From positions 1 to 20,131 of the IMG/VR virus record IMGVR_UViG_3300025137_000408: 20,131 nt of DNA; one strand, written 5' to 3'. Below are positions 1 through 6,508 of the stretch, in pieces. A program made the translations under genes and the position numbers. The stretch is from a virus. The notes under the pieces are model-generated. The model was given only the letters and a program-made list of their open reading frames with translations, ran no database searches and was not told the DNA's origin. Within the stretch, counting starts at the first letter, position 1. The number at the start of each line of letters is the position of its first letter.

Positions 1-12
1 TTGTGTTCTCAT
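1..12 (-). CDS. 5' end of a gene running off the left edge
   Basis: Only four codons (M-R-T-Q) are inside the window. The ATG sits 2 bases after the stop of the 59-residue gene to its right. It is preceded by AATAGAT, the same leader seen before the ATG at 482 and at 8901, which supports it as a real start. Nothing can be said about the product. Confidence 0.45.
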
Positions 13-14
13 AT

Positions 15-194
15 CTATTCTTTAATTAATTTTAAATTATACTCTTTGGCTACATAATTAATATGTTTCTGTGTTGTCATACTCCAATATCCTAATTGAT
101 GTAGTTTGTTTCCGTCTATTGTGGCAACGTGCGTACTATAACTCCATACCTCATTGCCTAATACTCTTAAATTTTGTTTATATCTGTCTAACAT
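15..194 (-). CDS. Small conserved-looking phage protein, 59 aa
   Basis: This 59-residue protein begins M-L-D-R-Y-K and has a central stretch with VWSYSTHVA, then LGYWSMTTQKHINYVA. I recognise this type of sequence from small uncharacterised phage proteins that keep a W-S-M-T-T-x-K-H-I-N-Y-V core, but no function is known to me. The ATG follows a TAAGAT leader, 6 bases after the stop of the 93-residue gene, and the stop is 2 bases before the next ATG, so it sits in a tight operon. There is no signal peptide or membrane segment. Aromatic and charged residues suggest a small soluble protein. The existence of the gene is well supported by spacing; the function is unknown. Confidence 0.7.
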   Translation of the reverse strand: MLDRYKQNLRVLGNEVWSYSTHVATIDGNKLHQLGYWSMTTQKHINYVAKEYNLKLIKE

Positions 195-200
195 ATCTTA

Positions 201-482
201 TTATCTATAATTAAAATAAACTTTACTATTTTCTAAAGTGTTAATCTTATCTCTAAAGCTACCTAATAGCTTACCACAAAGAGGAATACATTCTGTCATA
301 ACCTTTGTACCTTTCTTTAGCTTCTTCTTTTTATAAGACCAATCATCTGGTAAGATAAATTCTCTCCTGCCAGAATAACCAAAAGTTTCTCTATCTGGTT
401 CTGTCATTCTAATACTGCCATAATACTTCCCTCGATAATATATCTCGAAATCGTATCCTAAAATTTCATAATGTTGTGTCAT
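201..482 (-). CDS. Hypothetical protein, 93 aa
   Basis: I do not recognise this 93-residue basic, tyrosine-rich protein. It begins with MTQHYEILGYDFEIYYRG and has a lysine-rich stretch at about residues 51-60 (KKKKLKKGTK). Two cysteines lie near residues 65-69. There is no membrane segment. It is the first gene after the terminase block and has its own promoter-like sequence at 498-528, with a short leader ending in AATAGAT before the ATG. That makes it the likely first gene of a separate small-gene operon that continues off the left edge. The lysine-rich patch could fit nucleic-acid binding, but this is a guess. Confidence 0.65.
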   Translation of the reverse strand: MTQHYEILGYDFEIYYRGKYYGSIRMTEPDRETFGYSGRREFILPDDWSYKKKKLKKGTKVMTECIPLCGKLLGSFRDKINTLENSKVYFNYR

Positions 483-497
483 ATCTATTATTTACCT

Positions 498-528
498 TAA
501 ATATAATTAAAATTATTTAATAAAACAA
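498..528 (-). promoter_or_regulatory. Candidate Bacteroidota-type promoter for the 93-aa gene
   Basis: Read on the minus strand, TTG (preceded by C) is followed after 20 bases by TATATTTA. This resembles the Bacteroidota vegetative promoter (-33 TTTG or TTG, about 19-20 bases, -7 TAnnTTTG), except that the last -7 base is A. It lies in the 53-base gap after the large terminase gene, about 16 bases before the ATG at 482. The same arrangement recurs at 8929-8959, 12470-12501 and 13202-13232. In so AT-rich a sequence a chance match is possible. Confidence 0.4.
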
Positions 529-535
529 GAAATAG

Positions 536-1696
536 TTAATTTATAAAGTACCTACCATATTGTGGTTTGCCTAATTTATTTACTATTGAATATCTAAGTG
601 CGTCTAATGTGTGATTGAAAGCATCTATTGGTTTGTTAGTTAATTGTCCGTTCTTGTCCTCTATATATTTATAGTTCCTAAGCTCTTTAATCATATTAAT
701 ACTGTCCTCTGTAACACACAATTTATATCTTCTAATCATATCTATACTAATATTAATTGCTCCTTTGTATGTTCGTTTGGTATTGAATCCCATTCTATGA
801 ATCTCCTCGATACTTTTTGGCTCGGCTGAATCACACCACAGTTCATCTCTCCTATCCAATCCTATCCTTTGTAACTCCTTACCTATATCTTGATTAGTCA
901 TTCCAGTACGATAAATTAACTCCCTTGTGTACATAGTGTCTCCCTCAATATAAGTTTCAACCAAAGCAGAGGGGTCATTGCTAAAACCAAAATCAAGACC
1001 TCTACCGATTAGTTTTGCAGTTGGTGGCACATTGGGTACGATTTGAAAATTAAATACAAGAGAGCGGCTCTTACCACGCTCTCCTAAGCCATATACCCTC
1101 CAATAGTTCTCATCAATATCTCTTAGCCTTTCTATTTCTTCTATTAATGTCTTTTCTAAAAAAGGATTATCTCTATAAGTTGTTTGATAAAAGGCAACAT
1201 CTTCCCTTGTTAATACTTTATCATATATCCAATGGAATTCATCAGACGGATTATAATCAATAATGATTTGTTCTGTGGTACGGAATATTAGTTGTTGCCA
1301 ATCCTCAAAGTTTAATTCGTTGGCTTCATTAATAAATAGTAAATCTCTTTTTCTACCTCGTATCTTAGTTGGTTGGTCTAATGATATAAACTCAATCATA
1401 TTGCCATTTAGATAGTATTCGTGTGTACTCTTTGAATGTAACTCCTCATAATATAGTCCACCCTTTTTGAGTATATCAAAGAAATCTCTCATAACAGTTC
1501 CCCTCACAGACGGAAAGGTTTTACGAACTACTGTTATAGTTTTAGAAGTATTTTTAGTGCAGTAATAATATATTATCCATAGCAGTATGTTATAAGTTTT
1601 ACCACTACGAGTACCTCCCTGCTCAACAATTATTTTTTTATCATTGTTTGTTAGGTGTTCATATACTATATTACTCTTTATTGTCTGATTCGGCAT
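536..1696 (-). CDS. terL: Terminase large subunit
   Basis: This 386-residue protein is the DNA-packaging motor of a tailed phage; it translocates DNA into the prohead and cuts it. The ATPase half has Walker A GGTRSGKT at 27-34 and Walker B LLFINEAN at 119-126, with a coupling-type DYNP near 147-150. The nuclease half has GLDFGFSNDPSAL, with Asp235 as the likely first metal ligand, Asp289 in WCDSAEP, and a final acidic motif in PIDAFNHTLDALRY at 357-370. Length and motifs fit the PBSX/terminase_3 type. The start overlaps the small-subunit gene by 26 bases. The two subunits sit at the end of the long operon that also carries the DNA-modification genes. The family is clear; the exact packaging mode is not. 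Confidence 0.95.
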   Translation of the reverse strand: MPNQTIKSNIVYEHLTNNDKKIIVEQGGTRSGKTYNILLWIIYYYCTKNTSKTITVVRKTFPSVRGTVMRDFFDILKKGGLYYEELHSKSTHEYYLNGNMIEFISLDQPTKIRGRKRDLLFINEANELNFEDWQQLIFRTTEQIIIDYNPSDEFHWIYDKVLTREDVAFYQTTYRDNPFLEKTLIEEIERLRDIDENYWRVYGLGERGKSRSLVFNFQIVPNVPPTAKLIGRGLDFGFSNDPSALVETYIEGDTMYTRELIYRTGMTNQDIGKELQRIGLDRRDELWCDSAEPKSIEEIHRMGFNTKRTYKGAINISIDMIRRYKLCVTEDSINMIKELRNYKYIEDKNGQLTNKPIDAFNHTLDALRYSIVNKLGKPQYGRYFIN

Positions 1697-2033
1697 TCCT
1701 AACTATTTCAATGTCAAATAATTTAGTACCCTCAAACCCAGTATGTTCCAATCTTTCAACATAACCTCTTTTCTTTCCTTTGGTTTTTAAATAGAATATT
1801 GTTGCACTTGTGCTACCCTCCAGTATCTGTTTATGCAACTGGCTCTCTGCCATATCTAAAGCAATGTTTTGTATATCATCTACTTGTTTCTTAAACTCCT
1901 CATCGTCTTTACACCATTGGTAAAATTGTGTTCTACTTATTTGTGCATTTTTACAAGCAGTTGTTACTACACCAAATGATTTCTCCAATGCAATTAGTAC
2001 TCCTTTTTTATTGTGTTCGGTTTGTTCGGTCAT
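1671..2033 (-). CDS. terS: Probable terminase small subunit
   Basis: This 120-residue protein has an N-terminal helix-turn-helix: residues 8-40 read as helices around LEKSFGVVTTACKNAQISRTQFYQWCKDD, split by turns. That is typical of terminase small subunits that recognise the packaging site. The middle (about 43-75) is helical, with MAESQLHKQILEGSTSATIFYLK, a pattern common in small terminases just before the C-terminal portal- or large-subunit-contacting tail. It lies directly upstream of terL with a 26-base overlap, and its ATG overlaps the stop of the FolE fusion gene as ATGA. Position and motifs agree. A different HTH protein is possible but less likely. Confidence 0.88.
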   Translation of the reverse strand: MTEQTEHNKKGVLIALEKSFGVVTTACKNAQISRTQFYQWCKDDEEFKKQVDDIQNIALDMAESQLHKQILEGSTSATIFYLKTKGKKRGYVERLEHTGFEGTKLFDIEIVRNAESDNKE

Positions 2034-2866
2034 CTTCTAATACTATTTAAAAATTCTGCTCTTACTGTTGGGTCTGTTTTAAACTTACCTAACAATTTAG
2101 TTGTGGTTGTATTTGTGTCGTGCTTCTTAACTCCTCGCATTTCCATACACATATGTTTTGCAGTTAATTGTACCGCTACTCCTATTGGGTCTAACTCCTC
2201 CCAAAGAAACTCTGCAACTTGTGTTGTGATTCTTTCTTGATTCTGTAATCGTCTGGCAAATGTTTCTAATGTTCTTGCCAATTTACTTAATCCTACTATT
2301 CTTTTATTAGGAAGATAAGCTATTGTTCCAGTACCAAAGAATGGAGCTATGTGGTGTTCACATAAACTATGAAAAGGTATTCCAGTTTGCACTATCATTT
2401 CATCATATCCCTCTCCCTCAAAACTCGTACAAGTCCAATCTGGTGGATTTAAAAACTCTGTAAAGAACTTAATGTATCTTTTAGGTGTGTCTAATAAACC
2501 CTCTCTATTTACATCTTCACCAAAGTATTGTAGTAATCTTCTCACATTATCCTCTACTGTTTCGGTTGTGTCTTGCTCTTTAGATTCCCAAGGAAACACT
2601 AACCAATCATCTTTCTTTTCAAATCTTTTATCAATTAATGCTATAAATGGTTTGTTATGTTTTGCATATCTCTCCATTGTTTTACCACTATCAATAAGGT
2701 CATCAATAATTACATCTGCTTCTTCAATGTTATTTGTTGGGTTTCCAGTTAGTCCTGCAACTATTACACCACCTCTTGGTACTCCATAGTATTTGGTGTC
2801 TTTATTGTAATCGTTTGTTATTTTATTTAGCCTTGAAAAAACTTCTTCCCAATGAACGAACTCCAT
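2030..2866 (-). CDS. folE: Gpt-like phosphoribosyltransferase fused to GTP cyclohydrolase I (FolE)
   Basis: This 278-residue protein has two domains. Residues 1-95 resemble a type I phosphoribosyltransferase: YGVPRGG at 27-33, the PRPP loop VIIDDLIDSGKT at 52-63, and WLVFPWE at 88-94, which parallels the base-contacting WIEQPWD segment of E. coli xanthine-guanine phosphoribosyltransferase. Residues 100-278 are GTP cyclohydrolase I: CEHH at 169-172 and HMC at 238-240 supply the zinc ligands (C169, H172, C240 by family analogy) and the C-terminal helical tail is complete. FolE turns GTP into dihydroneopterin triphosphate, the first step to 7-deazaguanines. The start at 2866 gives the full transferase fold. 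The gene is flanked by terS (ATGA) and a tiny membrane-protein gene that overlaps by 44 bases. FolE activity is likely; the substrate of the fused transferase is inferred. Confidence 0.92.
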   Translation of the reverse strand: MEFVHWEEVFSRLNKITNDYNKDTKYYGVPRGGVIVAGLTGNPTNNIEEADVIIDDLIDSGKTMERYAKHNKPFIALIDKRFEKKDDWLVFPWESKEQDTTETVEDNVRRLLQYFGEDVNREGLLDTPKRYIKFFTEFLNPPDWTCTSFEGEGYDEMIVQTGIPFHSLCEHHIAPFFGTGTIAYLPNKRIVGLSKLARTLETFARRLQNQERITTQVAEFLWEELDPIGVAVQLTAKHMCMEMRGVKKHDTNTTTTKLLGKFKTDPTVRAEFLNSIRR

Positions 2867-2957
2867 ATTTTAAAATTATAATTAGTAGAATAAATGTGTA
2901 AATGTTTATATGACTTTCGCCACATAATCCAAATAAGTGTTTAATTGTTTCTGTCAT
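2823..2957 (-). CDS. Tiny single-span membrane protein, 44 aa
   Basis: This 44-residue protein starts MTETIKHLFGLCGESH and then has a hydrophobic stretch at about residues 17-30 (INIYTFILLIIILK), followed by a basic C-terminal tail. The pattern L-F-G-L-C-x-E/D-x-H followed by one membrane span recalls tiny phage inner-membrane proteins of unknown role. The ATG overlaps the stop of the 47-residue gene as ATGA, which supports translation. The last 14 codons overlap the start of the FolE fusion gene in another frame, so the tail may be shaped by that overlap. Function unknown. Confidence 0.6.
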   Translation of the reverse strand: MTETIKHLFGLCGESHINIYTFILLIIILKYGVRSLGRSFFKAK

Positions 2958-3097
2958 TTTTTATCTTTATTAATTAACCAGTTTTTTAGTTTGTCTATTA
3001 ATACCAATACCTCGTCTGGCTCCATTGTTATTGCACAACATTCGTTTAAATTTTCTTCTATTTCTAATACTATTTGTAATGCTTCTTGGTTTGTCAT
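2954..3097 (-). CDS. Small hypothetical protein, 47 aa
   Basis: This 47-residue, mostly helical protein begins MTNQEALQIVLEIEENLNEC and ends with a lysine-rich tail. It has an acidic amphipathic N-terminal helix, a C-C pair at residues 20-21 and a second helix around VLVLIDKLKNWL. It is joined at both ends by ATGA overlaps, to queE upstream and to the tiny membrane-protein gene downstream, so it is very likely translated. I recognise no family. A small helical adaptor or regulator would fit, but nothing shows it. Confidence 0.65.
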   Translation of the reverse strand: MTNQEALQIVLEIEENLNECCAITMEPDEVLVLIDKLKNWLINKDKK

Positions 3098-3882
3098 ACT
3101 TCCCTTTTATCTTCAAATGCAATAATGTGTGGTCGCCAAGTCATTCTATATCCATTATCCCTTACCCAATTAAATAAACGAGGATAAGATTTATATAATG
3201 CTTTTCTTGTATCGCCTGCAGGCATAAACCATACTTTGTCTTTTGGCACGTTTAAAGTACTTATGCACATTAATATTTCTGTTAATGCTTTTGAATCTAA
3301 TCCGTCCCATACTGGTTTAATATGATAGTCGGAATGATACTCTATACTTTTTTTAATCGCATCATAATTTAATCTAAGTTTGTTATGTTGCTTTATCATT
3401 CTTTCGTCTGTAATATTTCCTTGTGGAGTTTCTACGCCAAGTACTGGAACGCTATTGCTAAACTTAGGACTAATAGATAACAAATTAATAGGATAATCTG
3501 TGGCGATAAAGTGTGAGCCCTCCGTTTCAATAGTGATAAAAATTTTATTATCATAAGCAAAGTGTGTTAATTCATTTACTAATTTTTTGTGCATTGTCGG
3601 ACTACCACCAGTAAGCATCATTTCTTTTATGTGTGGATTATTCTTATATGCTTTTATTATATCATTAAAATTATATTGTCCTTTCTCTGGGTGGATACTT
3701 GTGTACCAAGAGTCGCACCAACCCCCCTCCCCAAAGTAACATCTATGAGTGCAACCAGTTGTTCTTATTACTATGGTTGGAAAACCTGCCCTTGAACCCT
3801 CGGATTGTACTGCAGTATAAACTTCTACAATAGGTAAGTTTTTATTATAATCTTCTATTCTACCTACTAATTGGTTGCTCAT
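3094..3882 (-). CDS. queE: 7-carboxy-7-deazaguanine synthase (QueE), radical SAM enzyme
   Basis: QueE turns 6-carboxytetrahydropterin into 7-carboxy-7-deazaguanine using S-adenosylmethionine and a 4Fe-4S cluster. With the start I prefer, at 3882 (MSNQLVGRIE), the protein has 262 residues. A start at 3912 is possible but would extend the overlap with queD from 23 to 53 bases. Visible motifs are QSEGSRAGFP at 26-35 near the N-terminus, the cluster ligands C44, C48 and C56 in a C-x3-C-x7-C spacing within TTGCTHRCYFGEGGWCDSWY, and the SAM-binding TGGSP at 91-95. The insert between the second and third cysteines differs from the usual radical SAM CxxxCxxC. The gene sits between queD and folE, the other two enzymes of the pathway, which supports the call strongly. 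Confidence 0.92.
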   Translation of the reverse strand: MSNQLVGRIEDYNKNLPIVEVYTAVQSEGSRAGFPTIVIRTTGCTHRCYFGEGGWCDSWYTSIHPEKGQYNFNDIIKAYKNNPHIKEMMLTGGSPTMHKKLVNELTHFAYDNKIFITIETEGSHFIATDYPINLLSISPKFSNSVPVLGVETPQGNITDERMIKQHNKLRLNYDAIKKSIEYHSDYHIKPVWDGLDSKALTEILMCISTLNVPKDKVWFMPAGDTRKALYKSYPRLFNWVRDNGYRMTWRPHIIAFEDKREV

Positions 3883-4267
3883 ATATAACCTTACTTGATT
3901 TTGTTTCTGCAAATTCTATTTTAACTATTGGCATTTTAGCTTCGTTTCTTATTCTATTAAACAACCATATTGCCATATTCTCTGCACTTGTTTCAAAAGG
4001 AACAACTTTATATTCTTCTCCTGCTAATTCTAACAACTCTACCAAAGGGTCGTCTTGACTTAATAAAAAATGGTGGTCGTACTCTTTTATTATTGGCTCT
4101 ACATTTTTATCAATATCACTAAATAACATTGTTACTCCATTTGTCATAGTATCAAATTCAAATGTACAAGTAACATCATAGGTGTGTCCGTGAGGTCTTC
4201 CACATTTTATTCCTGCTTCTTTGTTTCTGTGTCCTGCATAGAAGTAATATTTTTTTTCTATTTTCAT
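3860..4267 (-). CDS. queD: 6-carboxytetrahydropterin synthase (QueD)
   Basis: QueD converts dihydroneopterin triphosphate, the FolE product, to 6-carboxytetrahydropterin, the QueE substrate. This 135-residue protein has the complete site: zinc ligands H13, H26 and H28 (the last two in PHGHTYDV), a likely catalytic C22 in KCGRPHGH, D64-H65 in EYDHHFLL, and TSAENMA at 93-99 with E96, plus E121 near the C-terminus for pterin binding. Length is normal for the family. Its ATG overlaps the stop of the glycosyltransferase gene as ATGA, and its 3' end overlaps queE. A eukaryote-like PTPS activity is possible in principle but the neighbours make QueD far more likely. Confidence 0.93.
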   Translation of the reverse strand: MKIEKKYYFYAGHRNKEAGIKCGRPHGHTYDVTCTFEFDTMTNGVTMLFSDIDKNVEPIIKEYDHHFLLSQDDPLVELLELAGEEYKVVPFETSAENMAIWLFNRIRNEAKMPIVKIEFAETKSSKVIYEQPISR

Positions 4268-5265
4268 ATTAAATAATTTAACATATTTTCAAAACTATTA
4301 TTATATAAATTCTTATACCTTTCATCTATCTTATAATCATCAGATAAATATTTTTTTATTGTTTCTATATCCTCTCTTTCAAATAAACATTTTTCTGGTA
4401 ACATTTCTGGATAACACAAAGCATTAGGCACAACTACTCTACAATTATATATTAAGGCTTCTCGCAAGGTATAACCAAATGTTTCTTGATATGCAGTAGA
4501 TAAATAATATTTAGAATCAGATAGTAGAGAATAATATTCTGCCTTTGTTAGATTGTTTAAATATGTTGCGTTAATAGGTAATTCATATCCACAATCTTTG
4601 TTAGAAGATGAGGTAATAAGAAAATCTTTTTCTGGCATAGCTTCAACAATTTTTAAAAAATCAGACACACCTTTTTCTTTTGCCATTCTGTGTGGAAAAA
4701 TTACCACATCTTTTTTAGGATTAATTATTGGATAAACTTTATATGCTTCTTCATTATTCCAAACACAACCAGTAACCTTAATTTTATCCTCATCTATCAT
4801 AAAATAATTCATAACATTTTCTTTATGAAACTGACTGCCAACAAAAATAATATCACATACTGAATGCCAAGCTCTTTCAACAACATTACTCCAAGCCTTT
4901 AATTTTTGAACGAAATCAAACTTATCAGCTCTACCTGCGTGATTAAATGCCGCTACTTTAACATTTATATCTTGTAGCTCTGCCATATATTTAACTGCAT
5001 CTAAACCACTAAAGAATATATCAGCAAAGAAAAACCAATCGCCATTATTTACTTCTCCTCTTTGAAACGCTTGACTTATCATTTGTAATTGCCTTGCCTT
5101 AAATTCAATAGTTCTTTCAATATCTAAAAACTCTCCTTTTGATATTTGTTTCTGTTCCCAGTTATTAGGATAATAGCTTTTTACTTTTCCGCTTTTATTT
5201 ACTATGTTATTCATTAACACAGTATATCTTTCTTCTAAATTTTCTAATGGTATAAAATGTATCAT
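4264..5265 (-). CDS. GT-B glycosyltransferase (GT4-like)
   Basis: This 333-residue protein has a GT-B layout. The C-terminal half carries the nucleotide-sugar domain: VVIFPHRMAKEKG at 187-199 (the usual R-x-x-x-E-K-G element), then YLSTAYQETFGYTLREAL at 254-271, in which E261 and E269 make the E-x7-E motif of GT4-type retaining enzymes. The N-terminal half (about 75-175) has the alternating strand-helix pattern of the acceptor domain, including AAFNHAG and IIFVGSQFHKENV. It is held between the small QueD-like gene and queD by ATGA overlaps on both sides. That placement suggests it acts on the modified base in phage DNA, but a role on a virion or host glycan cannot be excluded. Acceptor and sugar are unknown. 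Confidence 0.85.
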   Translation of the reverse strand: MIHFIPLENLEERYTVLMNNIVNKSGKVKSYYPNNWEQKQISKGEFLDIERTIEFKARQLQMISQAFQRGEVNNGDWFFFADIFFSGLDAVKYMAELQDINVKVAAFNHAGRADKFDFVQKLKAWSNVVERAWHSVCDIIFVGSQFHKENVMNYFMIDEDKIKVTGCVWNNEEAYKVYPIINPKKDVVIFPHRMAKEKGVSDFLKIVEAMPEKDFLITSSSNKDCGYELPINATYLNNLTKAEYYSLLSDSKYYLSTAYQETFGYTLREALIYNCRVVVPNALCYPEMLPEKCLFEREDIETIKKYLSDDYKIDERYKNLYNNSFENMLNYLI

Positions 5266-5600
5266 TCTGTAATTATTGCTCCGTTTTCGTTATCTTCTAA
5301 TACCTCAACTGAATAAGCATTAAATGTATTTAAAATGTCCTCTGCTATATCCTCACAACTTTTGCCACAAAAACAATGTGTTCTTAAATCCTCATCATAA
5401 TAAGCTATCTTTAAATAATCTATTATATCGTGTTTAAGTTTTATTATTTCTATATCTCTGTCATTGTGTGTTACTTCTTTTTCTAACCTTATGTAAAACA
5501 TATGTCTGTGTAGGCTTGATAAATAAAGCACTTCTTCTATTTGACAACTCTCCCACAAGTGTGTGCCCTCAACTCTTAAATTTACTATTATTCGTTTCAT
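5262..5600 (-). CDS. Small protein with a QueD/T-fold-like residue pattern, 112 aa
   Basis: This 112-residue protein has LRVEGTHLWESC near the N-terminus, LHRHMFYIRLEKEV at 30-43, then DRDIEIIKLKHDIIDYL, a cysteine pair CFC at 76-78, SCEDIAEDIL at 81-90, and a final strand with VEVLEDNENGAI. I recall similar small phage proteins with H-R-H and S-C-E-x-I-A motifs, without a known function. The order H14, H31-x-H33, E83-x-x-A86, E102 parallels H13, H26-x-H28, E96-x-x-A99, E121 of the QueD two genes away, so a diverged T-fold pterin or purine enzyme is a reasonable inference. No clear match to the catalytic Cys22 or Asp64-His65 is seen. ATGA overlaps join it to dpdA and the glycosyltransferase. 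Confidence 0.75.
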   Translation of the reverse strand: MKRIIVNLRVEGTHLWESCQIEEVLYLSSLHRHMFYIRLEKEVTHNDRDIEIIKLKHDIIDYLKIAYYDEDLRTHCFCGKSCEDIAEDILNTFNAYSVEVLEDNENGAIITE

Positions 5601-6508
5601 AGTTTTACTTTTTTATAGTTATCATATATTAAAGTATCATTACATAGGTGTTCATTTATGTATAATATTTGATTAGCTTGTAAGGAATTAGCTATTGCTA
5701 AAAATAAATTAAGACCTAATCTCTTTGCATACTTTTGATATTCAATATATGCCATTGTATTAATTATTGTAGCTATACTTTTAGAACCTTTATGGTTTTC
5801 TAAATCACTAAATTCTTTAGGAGTAATTTTTAATTTTTCTAATATCATTTTTAATTTTAAAGGTATCTTCTTTTTTCTTTGAAGTATATCTCTGTGGGCA
5901 ATTCCTTTAATGCCATTATCAAAATATGAAATAATACCATATACTTGTGATGCTTGTACCCAACTACTACTATCAACAGAATGTAATGGCACCCTAAAAA
6001 TATCATTGTATTGTACAAAACCAAGTGCGTGAATATCAGCTTGTGTTTTTAAATAAACATCTTGATACCTTTTCAACATCCAATCTCCCCTATTTGTTAC
6101 ACCACCTGCAACACACAAATGTTTCTGATTCTGTACTGCCTCTTTAACATAACTCCAATCCTTATCATATTCTGTAAAAACAAACATAGGATTAAATCCT
6201 CTTTTTAACATTGTCTGATAATTACTTTTTGTTTTGGCTTCATCTTTAACAACATCTAACATAACATACTTCTCCACCTTGTGTGCATTGTGTTCTAAAT
6301 ATTCACAGTAGCTATCTAAGTTAAGTTTGCTTATTGTTTTAGAATTGTAAATAGTAAAGGCACCGCTATCTATCATTACATTCACGTTGCCCTTTAAACT
6401 TTCGTTTACCACCAAGTCGTTAAACCCTTTACTTTTTCCTGCATAGGCATAACTTATTAATATGTTTAAATATGTATCATTTGATTTCACACCCAAGATA
6501 GTTTTCAT
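5597..6508 (-). CDS. dpdA: DpdA-like DNA deazaguanine transglycosylase
   Basis: DpdA enzymes are relatives of tRNA-guanine transglycosylase that exchange guanine in DNA for a 7-deazaguanine base. This 303-residue protein shows the TGT-type active-site elements in order: MIDSGAFT at 45-52 (compare T-D-S-G-G-F/Y-Q), YVMLDVV at 81-87 with D85, CVAGGV at 132-137, HALGF at 160-164 and SVDSSSW at 177-183, where D179 is the candidate nucleophile. The few cysteines do not form the C-terminal zinc site of tRNA enzymes. The last 90 residues are helical and unlike TGT. It overlaps the ParB-like gene by 32 bases and the next gene as ATGA. The neighbouring folE, queD and queE make a DNA role far more likely than tRNA. 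Confidence 0.85.
   Translation of the reverse strand: MKTILGVKSNDTYLNILISYAYAGKSKGFNDLVVNESLKGNVNVMIDSGAFTIYNSKTISKLNLDSYCEYLEHNAHKVEKYVMLDVVKDEAKTKSNYQTMLKRGFNPMFVFTEYDKDWSYVKEAVQNQKHLCVAGGVTNRGDWMLKRYQDVYLKTQADIHALGFVQYNDIFRVPLHSVDSSSWVQASQVYGIISYFDNGIKGIAHRDILQRKKKIPLKLKMILEKLKITPKEFSDLENHKGSKSIATIINTMAYIEYQKYAKRLGLNLFLAIANSLQANQILYINEHLCNDTLIYDNYKKVKL

Noticed and set aside
644-2789. Open plus-strand frames inside the terminase and folE genes
   Set aside because: They lie antisense within genes with clear motifs, have no start context or promoter, and their translations look like low-complexity shadows.
3883-3912. Upstream ATG for QueE at 3912
   Set aside because: It adds ten residues with no family counterpart and lengthens the overlap with queD; the ATG at 3882 suits the fold and has a purine-rich AAGG stretch before it.
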